Positions 9,267 to 17,445 of a DNA stretch of 64,000 nt are shown piece after piece. A program made the position numbers and the translations under genes. The number at the start of each line of letters is the position of its first letter. Within the stretch, counting starts at the first letter, position 1. The notes below the pieces were generated by a model. It was not told the DNA's origin, searched no databases, and saw nothing but the letters and a program-made list of their open reading frames with translations. This stretch comes from CAXWPM01 sp965206125 (lineage in GTDB: Bacteria > Acidobacteriota > Terriglobia > 20CM-2-55-15): contig CBDBIN010000043.1 of the NCBI GenBank assembly GCA_965206125.1, forward strand, positions 248,001 to 312,000, written 5' to 3'.

Positions 9267-11591
9267 TCATTGACGGAAGATGGCGATCGCTCGATCGTAG
9301 GCATTCCGGTAGCTTTCGAGCGTTTCCGGATCGTCCCAGGGCAACGACTCCACGTAGGTCTTCAACCCCTCCACATAGCGGACGAAGAAGTCCTTGTCCT
9401 CCCGGACGGATACGGGAGATCCGTCAATTTCGGCGTAGATCGGGCTCGTGTGGGCGAACGCGTACTCGTCACCGACCAACGGATGCGATGGCCCGACTGC
9501 TCGAGCGGCTATCCAGGAGGACCGATCCAGTTCAAGGTCCATCGACACGCGGTCCTCGGCGGTAGATGTGACGACCTGTCCGTTGACGACGATTTCCAGC
9601 CTGTCGACGGGAACGATCGACATCAGACGCGCTTCCACATGCACGGAGGCTGGCCCGGAAAATTCAAGCTCGGCGCCGATGTCATTGCCATCGACCGTCA
9701 AGGCAAGCAAGGGGCCGCTGGTTGCGAAGCTCTTCCCTTCCCTCAGCGCCCTCAGCCAGCTCTCAAAGCTCAAGGATCCATCGACGCGAACGTAGGAACG
9801 GGCCGCACCCATAGGGGGATCGCGGGGCACATCGGAGAACGAGTCCGTCCCTCCGGCGACGGGCAGCCGGAAGCCGCTGTTGAGCAGCTTGTAGTAGATG
9901 GATGCCGATTCCAGCTCGTCCGCCCAGATGCAGTTGATGTCGTAGTAGTCCATCAGGCCGAGCGCAACGTCCACCGGTATCTCGGTTGCGCCCCGCCCGC
10001 GATCCACTCCCTCGGCACTGCCGGCCGCCATCCCGGAATAATAAGGATGAGGGATGCCGATCGTGGCTCCGCGCTCGCGCGCCGCTGCGGCCACTTCGAA
10101 GATTGGAGGGGCTGGAAGTCTCAGTGATGTCCCCCGGACTCCGCTGAAGAACGGAAACACGAACTCGTTGGGACCGAGCAACGCGATATGTCCGAGCGTG
10201 GTCCGGTATTCCTGGCTGTAGTGCAGGATGTGGTCGGGCGTCGAGGCGAGATCATCCTCCCCGGTAAAGTTCGCCATATCGCCCTGGAGCTTGGTCCCGT
10301 CGACATGGATGAGCATGTTCGTGACGTTGAGGTCTTCGGCGGCGGCCCCAAGTGCCATGTCCTCTGGGAGTAGCCGATAGATGCCCGAGTGGCGGTCGTG
10401 CACGTGGGTATCGCCCGAGTACCAACCGGGCAACCCGAAGCGCTCTTCGAGCTCGACCTCGACGCTGCCGGGAACAGAGACCTCCCCCTCCCATGGCGCG
10501 TAGCTGAAACCGCGGCTGATCGCAATGCTCGCAGCTCCGGCCGGAAGATCGATCTCGAACGATCCTGCCGTGTAGAAATAGTGCGTGTCCGTGGCGTTCG
10601 ACACGTGGTGATAGGAGCCCTCGGGCGTGTAGGCGCGGCCGTCGGATGCGACGATTGAAACACGTGAAGGTCCGTCGATCTCGACCGCCAGCGTGCCGGC
10701 TGGCCGCCTGAACTCGTATCCGGTGATCGGAACTGGGCGACCGTATCCACCGCCTCGAGGAACGATGCGCAGCCCGCGCGCATCGGAAACATAGACGACC
10801 TGTTTACCGTCCGGGGACCACCGCCCTTCGAGCTCCTCGTTCGGCTCGTCAAATGTGACCCGCACCGGAATGCCACCTGCGGCCGGAATCCGCCAGAGGT
10901 CGCCACCGGAGCTGAACAGGACCTCCCGGCCATCGGGAGAGAACGCCGGCCGGGTCCGGTAGACACCCTCTTCGAAGTGGATGAGCGAGACACTGCCGGA
11001 TTCCAGGTCCTTCGTCCAGATACCGCCACTGCCCACCGATGCTTCGCGCCCCGAGACGAAAGCGATGATGGGGTCTCGCGGAGAATGCGAAGGCTGCATG
11101 TCTCGCGACCGATCGGTCGTCAACTGCGCTCCGGCTGAGGTCCAGATGTCGAAGTTTCCGGCACGGCTCGAATAGAAGAGGATTTCTCCGGACGGTGTGA
11201 AGCCTGGCAGCAGATCCACCGCGGAATCGTCGGTAACCTGTCGCTCCCTTTCGTCGAGTTCCCAGATATCGACCTGCTTGTCGCGATCCCGCACGAATGT
11301 GATCTTTCCACCCGGGCCGTATGCAGGTTGGTAGTCGTAACCGGGACCGCTGGTGAGTTCTTCCGCAACACCGCCACCAACCCGCACCCGCCATATGGAA
11401 CCCCACATCGAGAACGCAATCCAATCCCCGTCGGGGGACCAGGCAGGAGACATCGGTCCGCTCGTCGGCGCTGGAATCAGGTAAGTCTCGGTACGGATCT
11501 GATCGCCACCCACCGATGGGTAGGACGTCTGGGCAGCTTTCCAAACGGGAAACAGCAGCAGGATCAGGACGAATGCGGTTCGCGTAGACAT
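9267..11591 (-). CDS. Secreted TolB-like propeller with CehA/McbA-type metallohydrolase domain
   Basis: A 774-residue protein. A hydrophobic N terminus (residues 5-20) acts as export signal. Residues 45-290 carry WD40-like/TolB repeats (SPAWSPDGDWIAFS, RPAFSPDGREVLFSS, EGRWSPDGKQVVYVSD). Residues from about 390 form a PHP-type metallohydrolase with GDTHVHDRHSG, IGIPHPYY and VAGGTDSFSD supplying likely metal ligands. CehA and McbA are carbaryl hydrolases, but most relatives have unknown substrates. The start lies 5 bases after the stop of the upstream deacetylase gene, so the two are co-transcribed and both exported. Confidence 0.82.
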   Translation of the reverse strand: MSTRTAFVLILLLFPVWKAAQTSYPSVGGDQIRTETYLIPAPTSGPMSPAWSPDGDWIAFSMWGSIWRVRVGGGVAEELTSGPGYDYQPAYGPGGKITFVRDRDKQVDIWELDERERQVTDDSAVDLLPGFTPSGEILFYSSRAGNFDIWTSAGAQLTTDRSRDMQPSHSPRDPIIAFVSGREASVGSGGIWTKDLESGSVSLIHFEEGVYRTRPAFSPDGREVLFSSGGDLWRIPAAGGIPVRVTFDEPNEELEGRWSPDGKQVVYVSDARGLRIVPRGGGYGRPVPITGYEFRRPAGTLAVEIDGPSRVSIVASDGRAYTPEGSYHHVSNATDTHYFYTAGSFEIDLPAGAASIAISRGFSYAPWEGEVSVPGSVEVELEERFGLPGWYSGDTHVHDRHSGIYRLLPEDMALGAAAEDLNVTNMLIHVDGTKLQGDMANFTGEDDLASTPDHILHYSQEYRTTLGHIALLGPNEFVFPFFSGVRGTSLRLPAPPIFEVAAAARERGATIGIPHPYYSGMAAGSAEGVDRGRGATEIPVDVALGLMDYYDINCIWADELESASIYYKLLNSGFRLPVAGGTDSFSDVPRDPPMGAARSYVRVDGSLSFESWLRALREGKSFATSGPLLALTVDGNDIGAELEFSGPASVHVEARLMSIVPVDRLEIVVNGQVVTSTAEDRVSMDLELDRSSWIAARAVGPSHPLVGDEYAFAHTSPIYAEIDGSPVSVREDKDFFVRYVEGLKTYVESLPWDDPETLESYRNAYDRAIAIFRQ

Positions 11592-11596
11592 GGTAC

Positions 11597-12559
11597 TCAG
11601 TCGAGTTCCGCCTCCGCCCGAACATACCGGGCGATCTGCTCGGCCGTGGCAAACCAGACGTCCGGCTTCGACTTCATGTAGGAAACGAGCCTGTCGAGGT
11701 GGAGGATGCGGGACCGGTGTCCAATGACATGAGGATGCATCGTCAGCATCAACATGGTGCCCTCTTCATAGGCCACATCGAACTCGTCCCGATACGCATC
11801 GAAGATCAGCTCGGGTGATGGGAGCGAGCCGGAACATCCAAAGTAGGGCGCGTCGTCGAGTATCCACTCGACAGGCAACTCGACCATACCAGTTGGCTCT
11901 CCCTCGGAGACAATCTCATAGGGCTCGTCCATCGCCATCAGGCTGCTGTCGTAGAGAAACCCTGCATCCTGAATGAGATCGATCGTGTATGCGCTGAATA
12001 CCCAGGACGGAGCACGGAAACCCACGGGCCGCTTTCCGGTCGCACGGGTCAAGTAGTCGATGGAATCGTCGAGCAGGCGTCGCTCTTCGGCAGGGTCGTC
12101 CAGGCGGGACAGGTTCTCGTGAATCCAGCCGTGAACGCCGATTTCGTGCCGCGGTCGCTTGACGATCTCCTCGATCATGTTCGGATGCAGCATTGCGCTG
12201 GCGGCAGGGATGAAGAACGACGCCGGAATTTCATGCCGGTCCAGCAACGCCAGGACGCGCGGCAGACCCGAAACAGCCCCGAACTCACCGGCGGAAAGTG
12301 CCACCGGAGAAGTGTTGCCACCGTTGAGCGTGAGGGTCTCGTTGTCGACGTCGAAGCTGAGGCAGACAGCCACGCGCGCCCCGTTCGGCCATTCCGCCGG
12401 AGTCAGCGAACGGCCCGCGCGAACCACCGACACGGCTTCGTCGATTCGATCCGGGGACCACTGTGTCGGGGGTTGCTGGGACCCGGCGGCGGAAGACACA
12501 AGTAGGATGGTTGATCCAGAGAACAGTAGCTGAGCACAGAAGCGGGCGGCCTTGTTCAT
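11597..12559 (-). CDS. Secreted polysaccharide deacetylase (NodB-fold)
   Basis: A 320-residue protein from the ATG at 12559, preceded by GGGAGA; a longer frame from 12658 would put 33 charged residues before the signal and is rejected. Signal peptide covers residues 1-28. The NodB domain has SFDVDNETL (metal aspartate), IGVHGWIHENLS, FRAPSWVFS and LTMHPHVIGHRSR motifs. The closest look is to the PuuE/peptidoglycan-deacetylase branch, acting on an N-acyl or cyclic amide bond. It is translated just ahead of the CehA-type gene. The ribosome site lies in a short hairpin. Confidence 0.85.
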   Translation of the reverse strand: MNKAARFCAQLLFSGSTILLVSSAAGSQQPPTQWSPDRIDEAVSVVRAGRSLTPAEWPNGARVAVCLSFDVDNETLTLNGGNTSPVALSAGEFGAVSGLPRVLALLDRHEIPASFFIPAASAMLHPNMIEEIVKRPRHEIGVHGWIHENLSRLDDPAEERRLLDDSIDYLTRATGKRPVGFRAPSWVFSAYTIDLIQDAGFLYDSSLMAMDEPYEIVSEGEPTGMVELPVEWILDDAPYFGCSGSLPSPELIFDAYRDEFDVAYEEGTMLMLTMHPHVIGHRSRILHLDRLVSYMKSKPDVWFATAEQIARYVRAEAELD

Positions 12560-12564
12560 ATGGT

Positions 12565-12581
12565 TTCTCCCGACGGGAGAA
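12565..12581 (-). promoter_or_regulatory. Hairpin enclosing the ribosome-binding site of the deacetylase gene
   Basis: On the coding strand TTCTCCC-GTC-GGGAGAA forms a perfect seven-pair stem. GGGAGA in the right arm is the apparent ribosome site, five to seven bases from the ATG at 12559. Folding would hide it, so translation may be restrained. This is sequence-based inference only. Confidence 0.4.
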
Positions 12582-12654
12582 TTATCGTGTAAGGGGAGGG
12601 TGGGATCAACTGATTGTCCCTTGGGATAAACGCGCCGGACACTGCAGCGCCGCT

Positions 12655-13374
12655 TCAAACGATTTTCACCACAGGTTGCTGGGGTTGCCCCTCGCTCGGA
12701 TCATAGTCATCTATGTGTCGCGTCACCCTCCCCGGTGGGTTCTTCCGCAGTTCATACATGAAGCGGTGAGGCGGTTCGGCCCGGACTTCCTTCAGCACTT
12801 CGTAGAGTTCATCGTCGTACCGGATCGTGATCAGCCGGTCCCAACTCGGTTTTCTTCGGCAGGATGCCACGAGAAGATCGTAGGCCTTGCCTTCGACCGG
12901 TCGGACACGATCGGGAACGCGGGGGCCCATCGCCCATTCTTCGTACCGTGGCAGCAACGCCATGTGGACCGCAGCAATCCCATTCAGAACGAGGTTCGGG
13001 CTAACCTCACCGCTCATGAAAGCGGACATGGTCCGAACGACGCCTTCGATGACCAGGTAGAGGATCAGCAAGGTCGTCGGCCTGACAGCGAACTCGACCA
13101 GCGATACAAGCCCGGCTCCGCCAAGCGCCGCGCGATCCGCTGTTCCGAACGGGCCGGCGGCAGGCAAGACCGTCGCCAGGCGGTACTCCATGAAGGTGAG
13201 AAACCAGTAGACCAAGCCCAGCAAGCTGCCAAACGCCTGAAGAAAACCGGAAGCGACGGCGGGTCCGAGCAGGTCTTGCTCGGACTGCGGCCACCAGCGC
13301 CTGTATTGCCCCGGCAGGACGGTGACGAACAATCCGACCATAAACCCAGCGATAAAGGTTGCGACGCTTCGCAT
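12655..13374 (-). CDS. Uncharacterised membrane protein (239 aa)
   Basis: An N-terminal hydrophobic segment (residues 5-20) is followed by two or three further hydrophobic stretches, LQAFGSLLGLVYWFLTF near residue 45 and VRPTTLLILYLVIEGVVR near residue 97. The C-terminal 100 residues are soluble and basic, with a YEEWAMGPRVPDRV motif. I do not recognise the family. Start at 13374 has no clear ribosome site. It precedes the deacetylase gene by about 95 bases on the same strand and may be its operon leader. Confidence 0.65.
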   Translation of the reverse strand: MRSVATFIAGFMVGLFVTVLPGQYRRWWPQSEQDLLGPAVASGFLQAFGSLLGLVYWFLTFMEYRLATVLPAAGPFGTADRAALGGAGLVSLVEFAVRPTTLLILYLVIEGVVRTMSAFMSGEVSPNLVLNGIAAVHMALLPRYEEWAMGPRVPDRVRPVEGKAYDLLVASCRRKPSWDRLITIRYDDELYEVLKEVRAEPPHRFMYELRKNPPGRVTRHIDDYDPSEGQPQQPVVKIV

Positions 13375-13410
13375 AACCAGAGACTCAATTGAAGTTTAGA
13401 AGGACAGGCG

Positions 13411-13467
13411 AGCAGCCCGTGGCAGAAGTCTGATGGCCCGCGTTACGGCGACGTCGCGCCAGATGCT
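13411..13467 (+). repeat. Solo copy of the GTGGCAGAAGTCTGATGGC repeat
   Basis: AGCAGCCCGTGGCAGAAGTC begins the element, followed by TGATGGC, CGCGTTACGGCGACGTCGCG and CCAGATGCT. The same text occurs several times in both orientations at 25703-26792. This copy sits between the CBS gene and the membrane-protein gene. Confidence 0.65.
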
Positions 13468-13559
13468 AGGGATGGGACACACGAAGGGCGGGGTCACGGA
13501 CGAGGAGGCGCCCGCTACCGGCCTCTCGATGGCTACAGGTTGGTGCTTCCTCGGTCACC

Positions 13560-13997
13560 TCAGCCGCCGATTCCATCCGCAGACATATAGGCCTCGAGGG
13601 AGTCCAACTCGTTGGTCAGGTTCTCGACCTTGCGCTGGAGCAGATGCCGGATCGAAATCACGCCCTCGACCTTCCCATCCGACAGAATAGGCAGGTGCCG
13701 GATGTGTCGCTCCGACATCGTCTTGAGCACGTCGTCGACGGTCGTCTTTTCCTTGCCGATGCTGACCACCGGTGAAGTCATCACGTCGCTTACGCTGGTC
13801 GTGTTCGGATCCTTTTTCTCCAACACGACGCGCAGCATCACATCGCGTTCGGTAAAGACACCTTTCAGCGCTTCGCCGTCCACGACCATGACGGCGCCGA
13901 CGCTCGCCTTCGACATGGCCTCGATCGCCTCCATGACGGTGGCCGACGAGCCCACACTCACTCCCTGCACCTTCGCCAGCTTGAGCAGGTTTTTCAT
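13560..13997 (-). CDS. CBS-pair domain protein
   Basis: A 145-residue protein made of two CBS motifs: residues 8-57 with TVMEAIEAMSKASVGAVMVV and GVFTERDVMLRVV, and residues 68-125 with TTVDDVLKTMSERHIRHLPI and GVISIRHLLQ. Such stand-alone pairs bind adenine nucleotides and act as energy-sensing regulators. The start has AGAGGAG seven bases upstream. No partner domain is fused and the neighbours give no target. Confidence 0.88.
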   Translation of the reverse strand: MKNLLKLAKVQGVSVGSSATVMEAIEAMSKASVGAVMVVDGEALKGVFTERDVMLRVVLEKKDPNTTSVSDVMTSPVVSIGKEKTTVDDVLKTMSERHIRHLPILSDGKVEGVISIRHLLQRKVENLTNELDSLEAYMSADGIGG

Positions 13998-14187
13998 ACA
14001 ATCTCCTCTTTTCCCTCCGCCTGACTTCAGTTCACCGACCCGTAGTGTTCAAAAAGGACCGTAGACCAATCGAGAAGTCAGGGGGGTATGGGCCGGTTCA
14101 GAATACAACCTGACCGGCGATCCGTCCAGCAAACTCGGCTGGAAGGCAGCTAATAACCGTGTTATCTATAATTTGAAGAATCGAAGT

Positions 14188-14217
14188 GCCCCGTCGCTAC
14201 CGCTCTGGCTTCGGGGC
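14188..14217. repeat. Third GTCGCTACCGCT repeat, in a GCCCC/GGGGC stem
   Basis: GTCGCTACCGCT is enclosed by GCCCC and GGGGC, giving a small hairpin just beyond the methyltransferase stop. The core matches the elements at 919-992 and 6802-6828. Confidence 0.45.
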
Positions 14218-14242
14218 GTGGGCTGGGTTGCTGCCGCGGCTC

Positions 14243-14809
14243 CTACTGGGTGCCCATCTCCCAAAGGTACAGCGTGTGGGTGCGTCCGGTGCCATCGGTC
14301 ATCCGCTCGACCTGCTTGGCCTCCCATCCTTCCATGTCCCAATCGTGCGAGATGACCAGGGAACCGGGCGCGAGAGACGCTTCCAGGATGGGCCGGAGCT
14401 TCACGTTCGACTCGGGCAGCAGGTACAAGGTGACGACGGAAGCCGGGCTGACGTCGACCTTCATCGCGTCACCGACGATGATCTCGACCAGGTCCTCGAC
14501 GCCGCTGTTGCGTACGTTATCGATCGCCCGCTGCGCCACCTCCGGATCGTACTCGACACCCACTCCGCGGGCGCCGTACCGGGTCGCGGCCGCGATCACG
14601 ATGCGCCCATCGCCGCAACCCAAGTCGTAGACAACATCGTCCGGCCCGATCTCGGCCATCTCGAGCATCCGGTCGACGACAATCATGGGGGTGGGGTAGA
14701 AGGGGGCCAGGTCGGGTGCAATGTCCCGCGTCGAATAGGAAAGCAGGGCGATCAGGCCAACCATGACCAGGATCGATGAACCGATGACGGTGTTTCTGTT
14801 CACAGCCAC
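14243..14809 (-). CDS. Membrane-anchored SAM-dependent methyltransferase
   Basis: A 188-residue protein starting at GTG 14809, with a second GTG two codons inside. Residues 8-26 are a membrane anchor. VVYDLGCGDGRIVIAAA (about 61-77) is motif I of class I methyltransferases, and GVGVEYDPEVAQRA supplies the acidic ribose contact. It is short, ending soon after the Rossmann core, like a group of small bacterial methyltransferases of unknown acceptor. The upstream CPXCG gene lies 38 bases away on the same strand. Confidence 0.78.
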   Translation of the reverse strand: MAVNRNTVIGSSILVMVGLIALLSYSTRDIAPDLAPFYPTPMIVVDRMLEMAEIGPDDVVYDLGCGDGRIVIAAATRYGARGVGVEYDPEVAQRAIDNVRNSGVEDLVEIIVGDAMKVDVSPASVVTLYLLPESNVKLRPILEASLAPGSLVISHDWDMEGWEAKQVERMTDGTGRTHTLYLWEMGTQ

Positions 14810-14846
14810 AGCAGCTTAGCGTAAAACTGCGGGCGATGTCGTGCAC

Positions 14847-15032
14847 CTACTGGGCCGGGCGGGCGTTGAACTCCACGACCTGCCCGTCGCGAACTAGGTA
14901 TCGCACCTCGAGTGGGCGGCAACAGACCTCGCAGTCTTCGACCATCGTCTGGCCGACGACCGACGTGTCCAGAAGCATCGAAATGCGCTCACCGCAACAC
15001 GGGCAGGAAAGGAACTGTTCGGTCTGATCCAC
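14847..15032 (-). CDS. CPXCG-motif cysteine-rich small protein
   Basis: A 61-residue protein starting at GTG 15032, six bases after AAGGAGG. Two cysteine pairs, CPCCG near residue 10 and CEVCCRPL near residue 35, form a probable zinc ribbon; the family is known only by this motif. It precedes the anchored methyltransferase gene on the same strand. Function is not known. Confidence 0.8.
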   Translation of the reverse strand: MDQTEQFLSCPCCGERISMLLDTSVVGQTMVEDCEVCCRPLEVRYLVRDGQVVEFNARPAQ

Positions 15033-15089
15033 CAAAGTCCTCCTTAAACTAGTTGCAATCGTCCGACCGAGGATTGTTCAATAGCAACG

Positions 15090-16442
15090 ATGCTATCAAC
15101 GTTCGGGATGTTCCTTCTGTCGATTCTGATGCAGTCGACACCCGTCGAACTGACCTCCATCACCATCGTCAACGACTCCGACTTTGACGTGCCGTTGTCG
15201 CCGTTCGGCGAAGCCGAATTGCGCCGGAAAGAGACGGTAACCCGGGTCAAGGTCAAAGTGAATAGGCTCGATCCGTTCTCCGCGTTCGGCAACTCGATGC
15301 GGGCCTGGGTCGTCTGGGCTGTTTCTCCCGAAGGCGACTTCGAGAACCTGGGCGAACTGGAAGTCGACGGGCGGGAGGCCGAAGTCGAAACGGCAACCCT
15401 GCTCCAGCGCTTTGGCATTCTCATCACAGCCGAACCCCATTTCATGGTGGAAACACCCAGCGTCGCGGTTGCATTTACGAGCCGTGCTCCACGTAACAAC
15501 GACGTGCGTTCCGAACAGATGAACGTTAATGTCGGGACCCACGACTACTCTGGGATTTCACTCCCGCCACAGGGTTCCCTGCACTTCCGCATCGTCCAGG
15601 CACGGGCAGCCTTCGAAGTCGCACGGCAGGAAGGCGCCGAACGCCTGGCCGAGGACGAATTTCGCCGTGCTCGCGTCGCCTTCGATTCGATGGAGGAACT
15701 CCTCCGGCGCACCATGCCCCTCGATGTGCTGCTCCCTTACGTCAACGACTCCATTCGACTCTCCCATCGCTCGGTTCGGGCGGGCCGGGCAGAGGTCATC
15801 CAGAACGAACTGGTCGCTGCCAGGCGCAGGGCGGATAACTTCGTTCGCCGGAGTGAGCGGCTCGAGCAAGAGGTCGAGCGTATGGATCAACGCCAGGACG
15901 ACACTGAGCGGCGGATGGAGGAACTGGGGTCCGATCTTCAGGACCTGCGTCGCGAAAACCGGCAGCTCGACGTCGAACGTGCGGAAGCACTCCGGGGCGT
16001 GCGGGCCGCCCAGGGCGAGATCGACCGGCTTCGCGACCCCTGGCCACGCTTACGGCAGGCGCTGCTCGCAATTGGCGCTCGCCCCACGGCGCGCGGCCTG
16101 CTGATGACCCTGCCGGCGGATCGTTTCGAGTCCGACAGCTCGGATTTCGAGGACGGTACGCCTGAGGCGCTCGCACGCCTGGCGGGTGTCCTGGCATTCG
16201 GGGAGACTCCGCCGATCCGGATCGAAGGTCACACGGACGACTCGGGTCCGGCCTCGAGGAGCCTGACGCTGTCTGAAGAGCGCGCAGAGGCGGTCAAGAG
16301 TTTCCTAGTCGAAGCAGGGATCCCCGAGAACTTCGTGCGGGCAGAGGGCTTCGGCCCCTCGAGGCCGATCGTGCGGGGAGAGGACGATGAGAACCGAAAG
16401 CTGAACGAACGCGTGGAGATTATCGTCCGCGAGTTTCCGTAG
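15090..16442 (+). CDS. OmpA-family protein with long coiled coil
   Basis: A 450-residue exported protein. Hydrophobic signal at residues 3-16; residues 20-150 form a beta-rich domain of unknown type. A charged alpha-helical coiled coil with RRSERLEQEVERMDQRQDD covers about residues 165-310. The C-terminal OmpA domain (about 340-450) contains IRIEGHTDDSGPASRSLTLS and RVEIIVREF, the peptidoglycan-binding fold. It probably links the envelope to the cell wall. No beta-barrel is evident, so it is periplasmic or lipid-free anchored. The start has no good ribosome site. Confidence 0.85.
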   Translation: MLSTFGMFLLSILMQSTPVELTSITIVNDSDFDVPLSPFGEAELRRKETVTRVKVKVNRLDPFSAFGNSMRAWVVWAVSPEGDFENLGELEVDGREAEVETATLLQRFGILITAEPHFMVETPSVAVAFTSRAPRNNDVRSEQMNVNVGTHDYSGISLPPQGSLHFRIVQARAAFEVARQEGAERLAEDEFRRARVAFDSMEELLRRTMPLDVLLPYVNDSIRLSHRSVRAGRAEVIQNELVAARRRADNFVRRSERLEQEVERMDQRQDDTERRMEELGSDLQDLRRENRQLDVERAEALRGVRAAQGEIDRLRDPWPRLRQALLAIGARPTARGLLMTLPADRFESDSSDFEDGTPEALARLAGVLAFGETPPIRIEGHTDDSGPASRSLTLSEERAEAVKSFLVEAGIPENFVRAEGFGPSRPIVRGEDDENRKLNERVEIIVREFP

Positions 16443-16443
16443 G

Positions 16444-17445
16444 CTAGCCGCCGGAAAGCTTGTCGCGAGCCTCTTCGAGCGCCCGCCGCACCCACACCTC
16501 CACCATCGCCCGACGCCAGGAGAAGTCGAGGTCCGTGTTGTCGAGCGGCCGGGACTTCGATCGCGCCGCATGTGCGGCTTCACGAATCTGGTCGTCGGAA
16601 AGTTCCCCACCACGCAAAATCTCGCCGGCTTCGGCAACCAGAAACGGCGCCGACGTCACGCCACCGATCGCGATGCGGGCATCCTCGATCGTACGTCCGT
16701 CCGCCCCTGGCTTCAGCCAGGCCGCTACGTTCAGCAGCGGGAAGTCGATTGCGCCCCGACGGCGCAGCTTCTTGAACACCGTGACGGCGCCCTCGGCGGC
16801 CGGCAATTCGACCGATGTCAGGATCTCCTCGGGCCTCTTGTGGAGAAACGCGATGCCGTCGTTGTTGTAGAGCTCACCGGCGGTGAGAACACGTTCGCCC
16901 GGCGGTGAAACCAGGTGTATCCGCGCATCGAGTGCCAGCATGACCGGCGCCAGGTCCGTGGAGGACACGGCCCAGCAGCGTGGGCTTGCTGGTGCTACCC
17001 AACAGATCTCCCCGTCTTTCTTCATGCAGAAGTCGATCGACTTCCGCCACTCGTAGGTCTGGTCGTAGTAAAAACAGCGGGTGTCGACGCACAAGTTGCC
17101 ACCGATCGTTCCCATGGTTTTTAACGGTGGGCTGGATATCGACCGTGCCGCCTCTCGGACGGCCGCGTAGCTACCGAGCAGCGTCGGATCGCGTACCAGT
17201 TCGCGGAGGGTCGTGTTCGCGCCAATTCGAACGCCGGTACCCGCATCGCCTCGAACCCCCCTCATTTCATTCAAGTGTCTGAGGCCGACGACAACGGTGG
17301 GGGTAAACTGGCGCCGCTTCATCTTCGGCCAGAGGTCAGTCCCACCCGCGACTAGCATCGCACGTGGTCCCTCCGCAGCTAGAATCCTGGCGGCCTCAGC
17401 CACATCGGCCGGTCGCCGGTACTCAAATGGAGGAAGTCGCAGCAT
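16444..17445 (-). CDS. hcrB: 4-hydroxybenzoyl-CoA reductase beta subunit (FAD and extra 4Fe-4S)
   Basis: A 333-residue protein of the xanthine-dehydrogenase FAD subunit family, with VAGGTDLWP (about 32-40) and TMGTIGGNLCVDTR (110-123) for FAD. Between these and SSTDLAPV lies an inserted loop with Cys124, Cys140, Cys148 and Cys157. That spacing (16, 8, 9) matches the loop which in Thauera HcrB binds an additional 4Fe-4S cluster, and is diagnostic within the family. 4-Hydroxybenzoyl-CoA reductase removes the para hydroxyl to give benzoyl-CoA. The ATG shares one base with the stop of the large subunit. Substrate is inferred from this loop and from motifs in the large subunit. Confidence 0.85.
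   Translation of the reverse strand: MLRLPPFEYRRPADVAEAARILAAEGPRAMLVAGGTDLWPKMKRRQFTPTVVVGLRHLNEMRGVRGDAGTGVRIGANTTLRELVRDPTLLGSYAAVREAARSISSPPLKTMGTIGGNLCVDTRCFYYDQTYEWRKSIDFCMKKDGEICWVAPASPRCWAVSSTDLAPVMLALDARIHLVSPPGERVLTAGELYNNDGIAFLHKRPEEILTSVELPAAEGAVTVFKKLRRRGAIDFPLLNVAAWLKPGADGRTIEDARIAIGGVTSAPFLVAEAGEILRGGELSDDQIREAAHAARSKSRPLDNTDLDFSWRRAMVEVWVRRALEEARDKLSGG

Noticed and set aside
12559..12658. Longer N terminus for the deacetylase
   Set aside because: It adds 33 charged residues before a clear signal peptide and ignores the GGGAGA site at the inner ATG.
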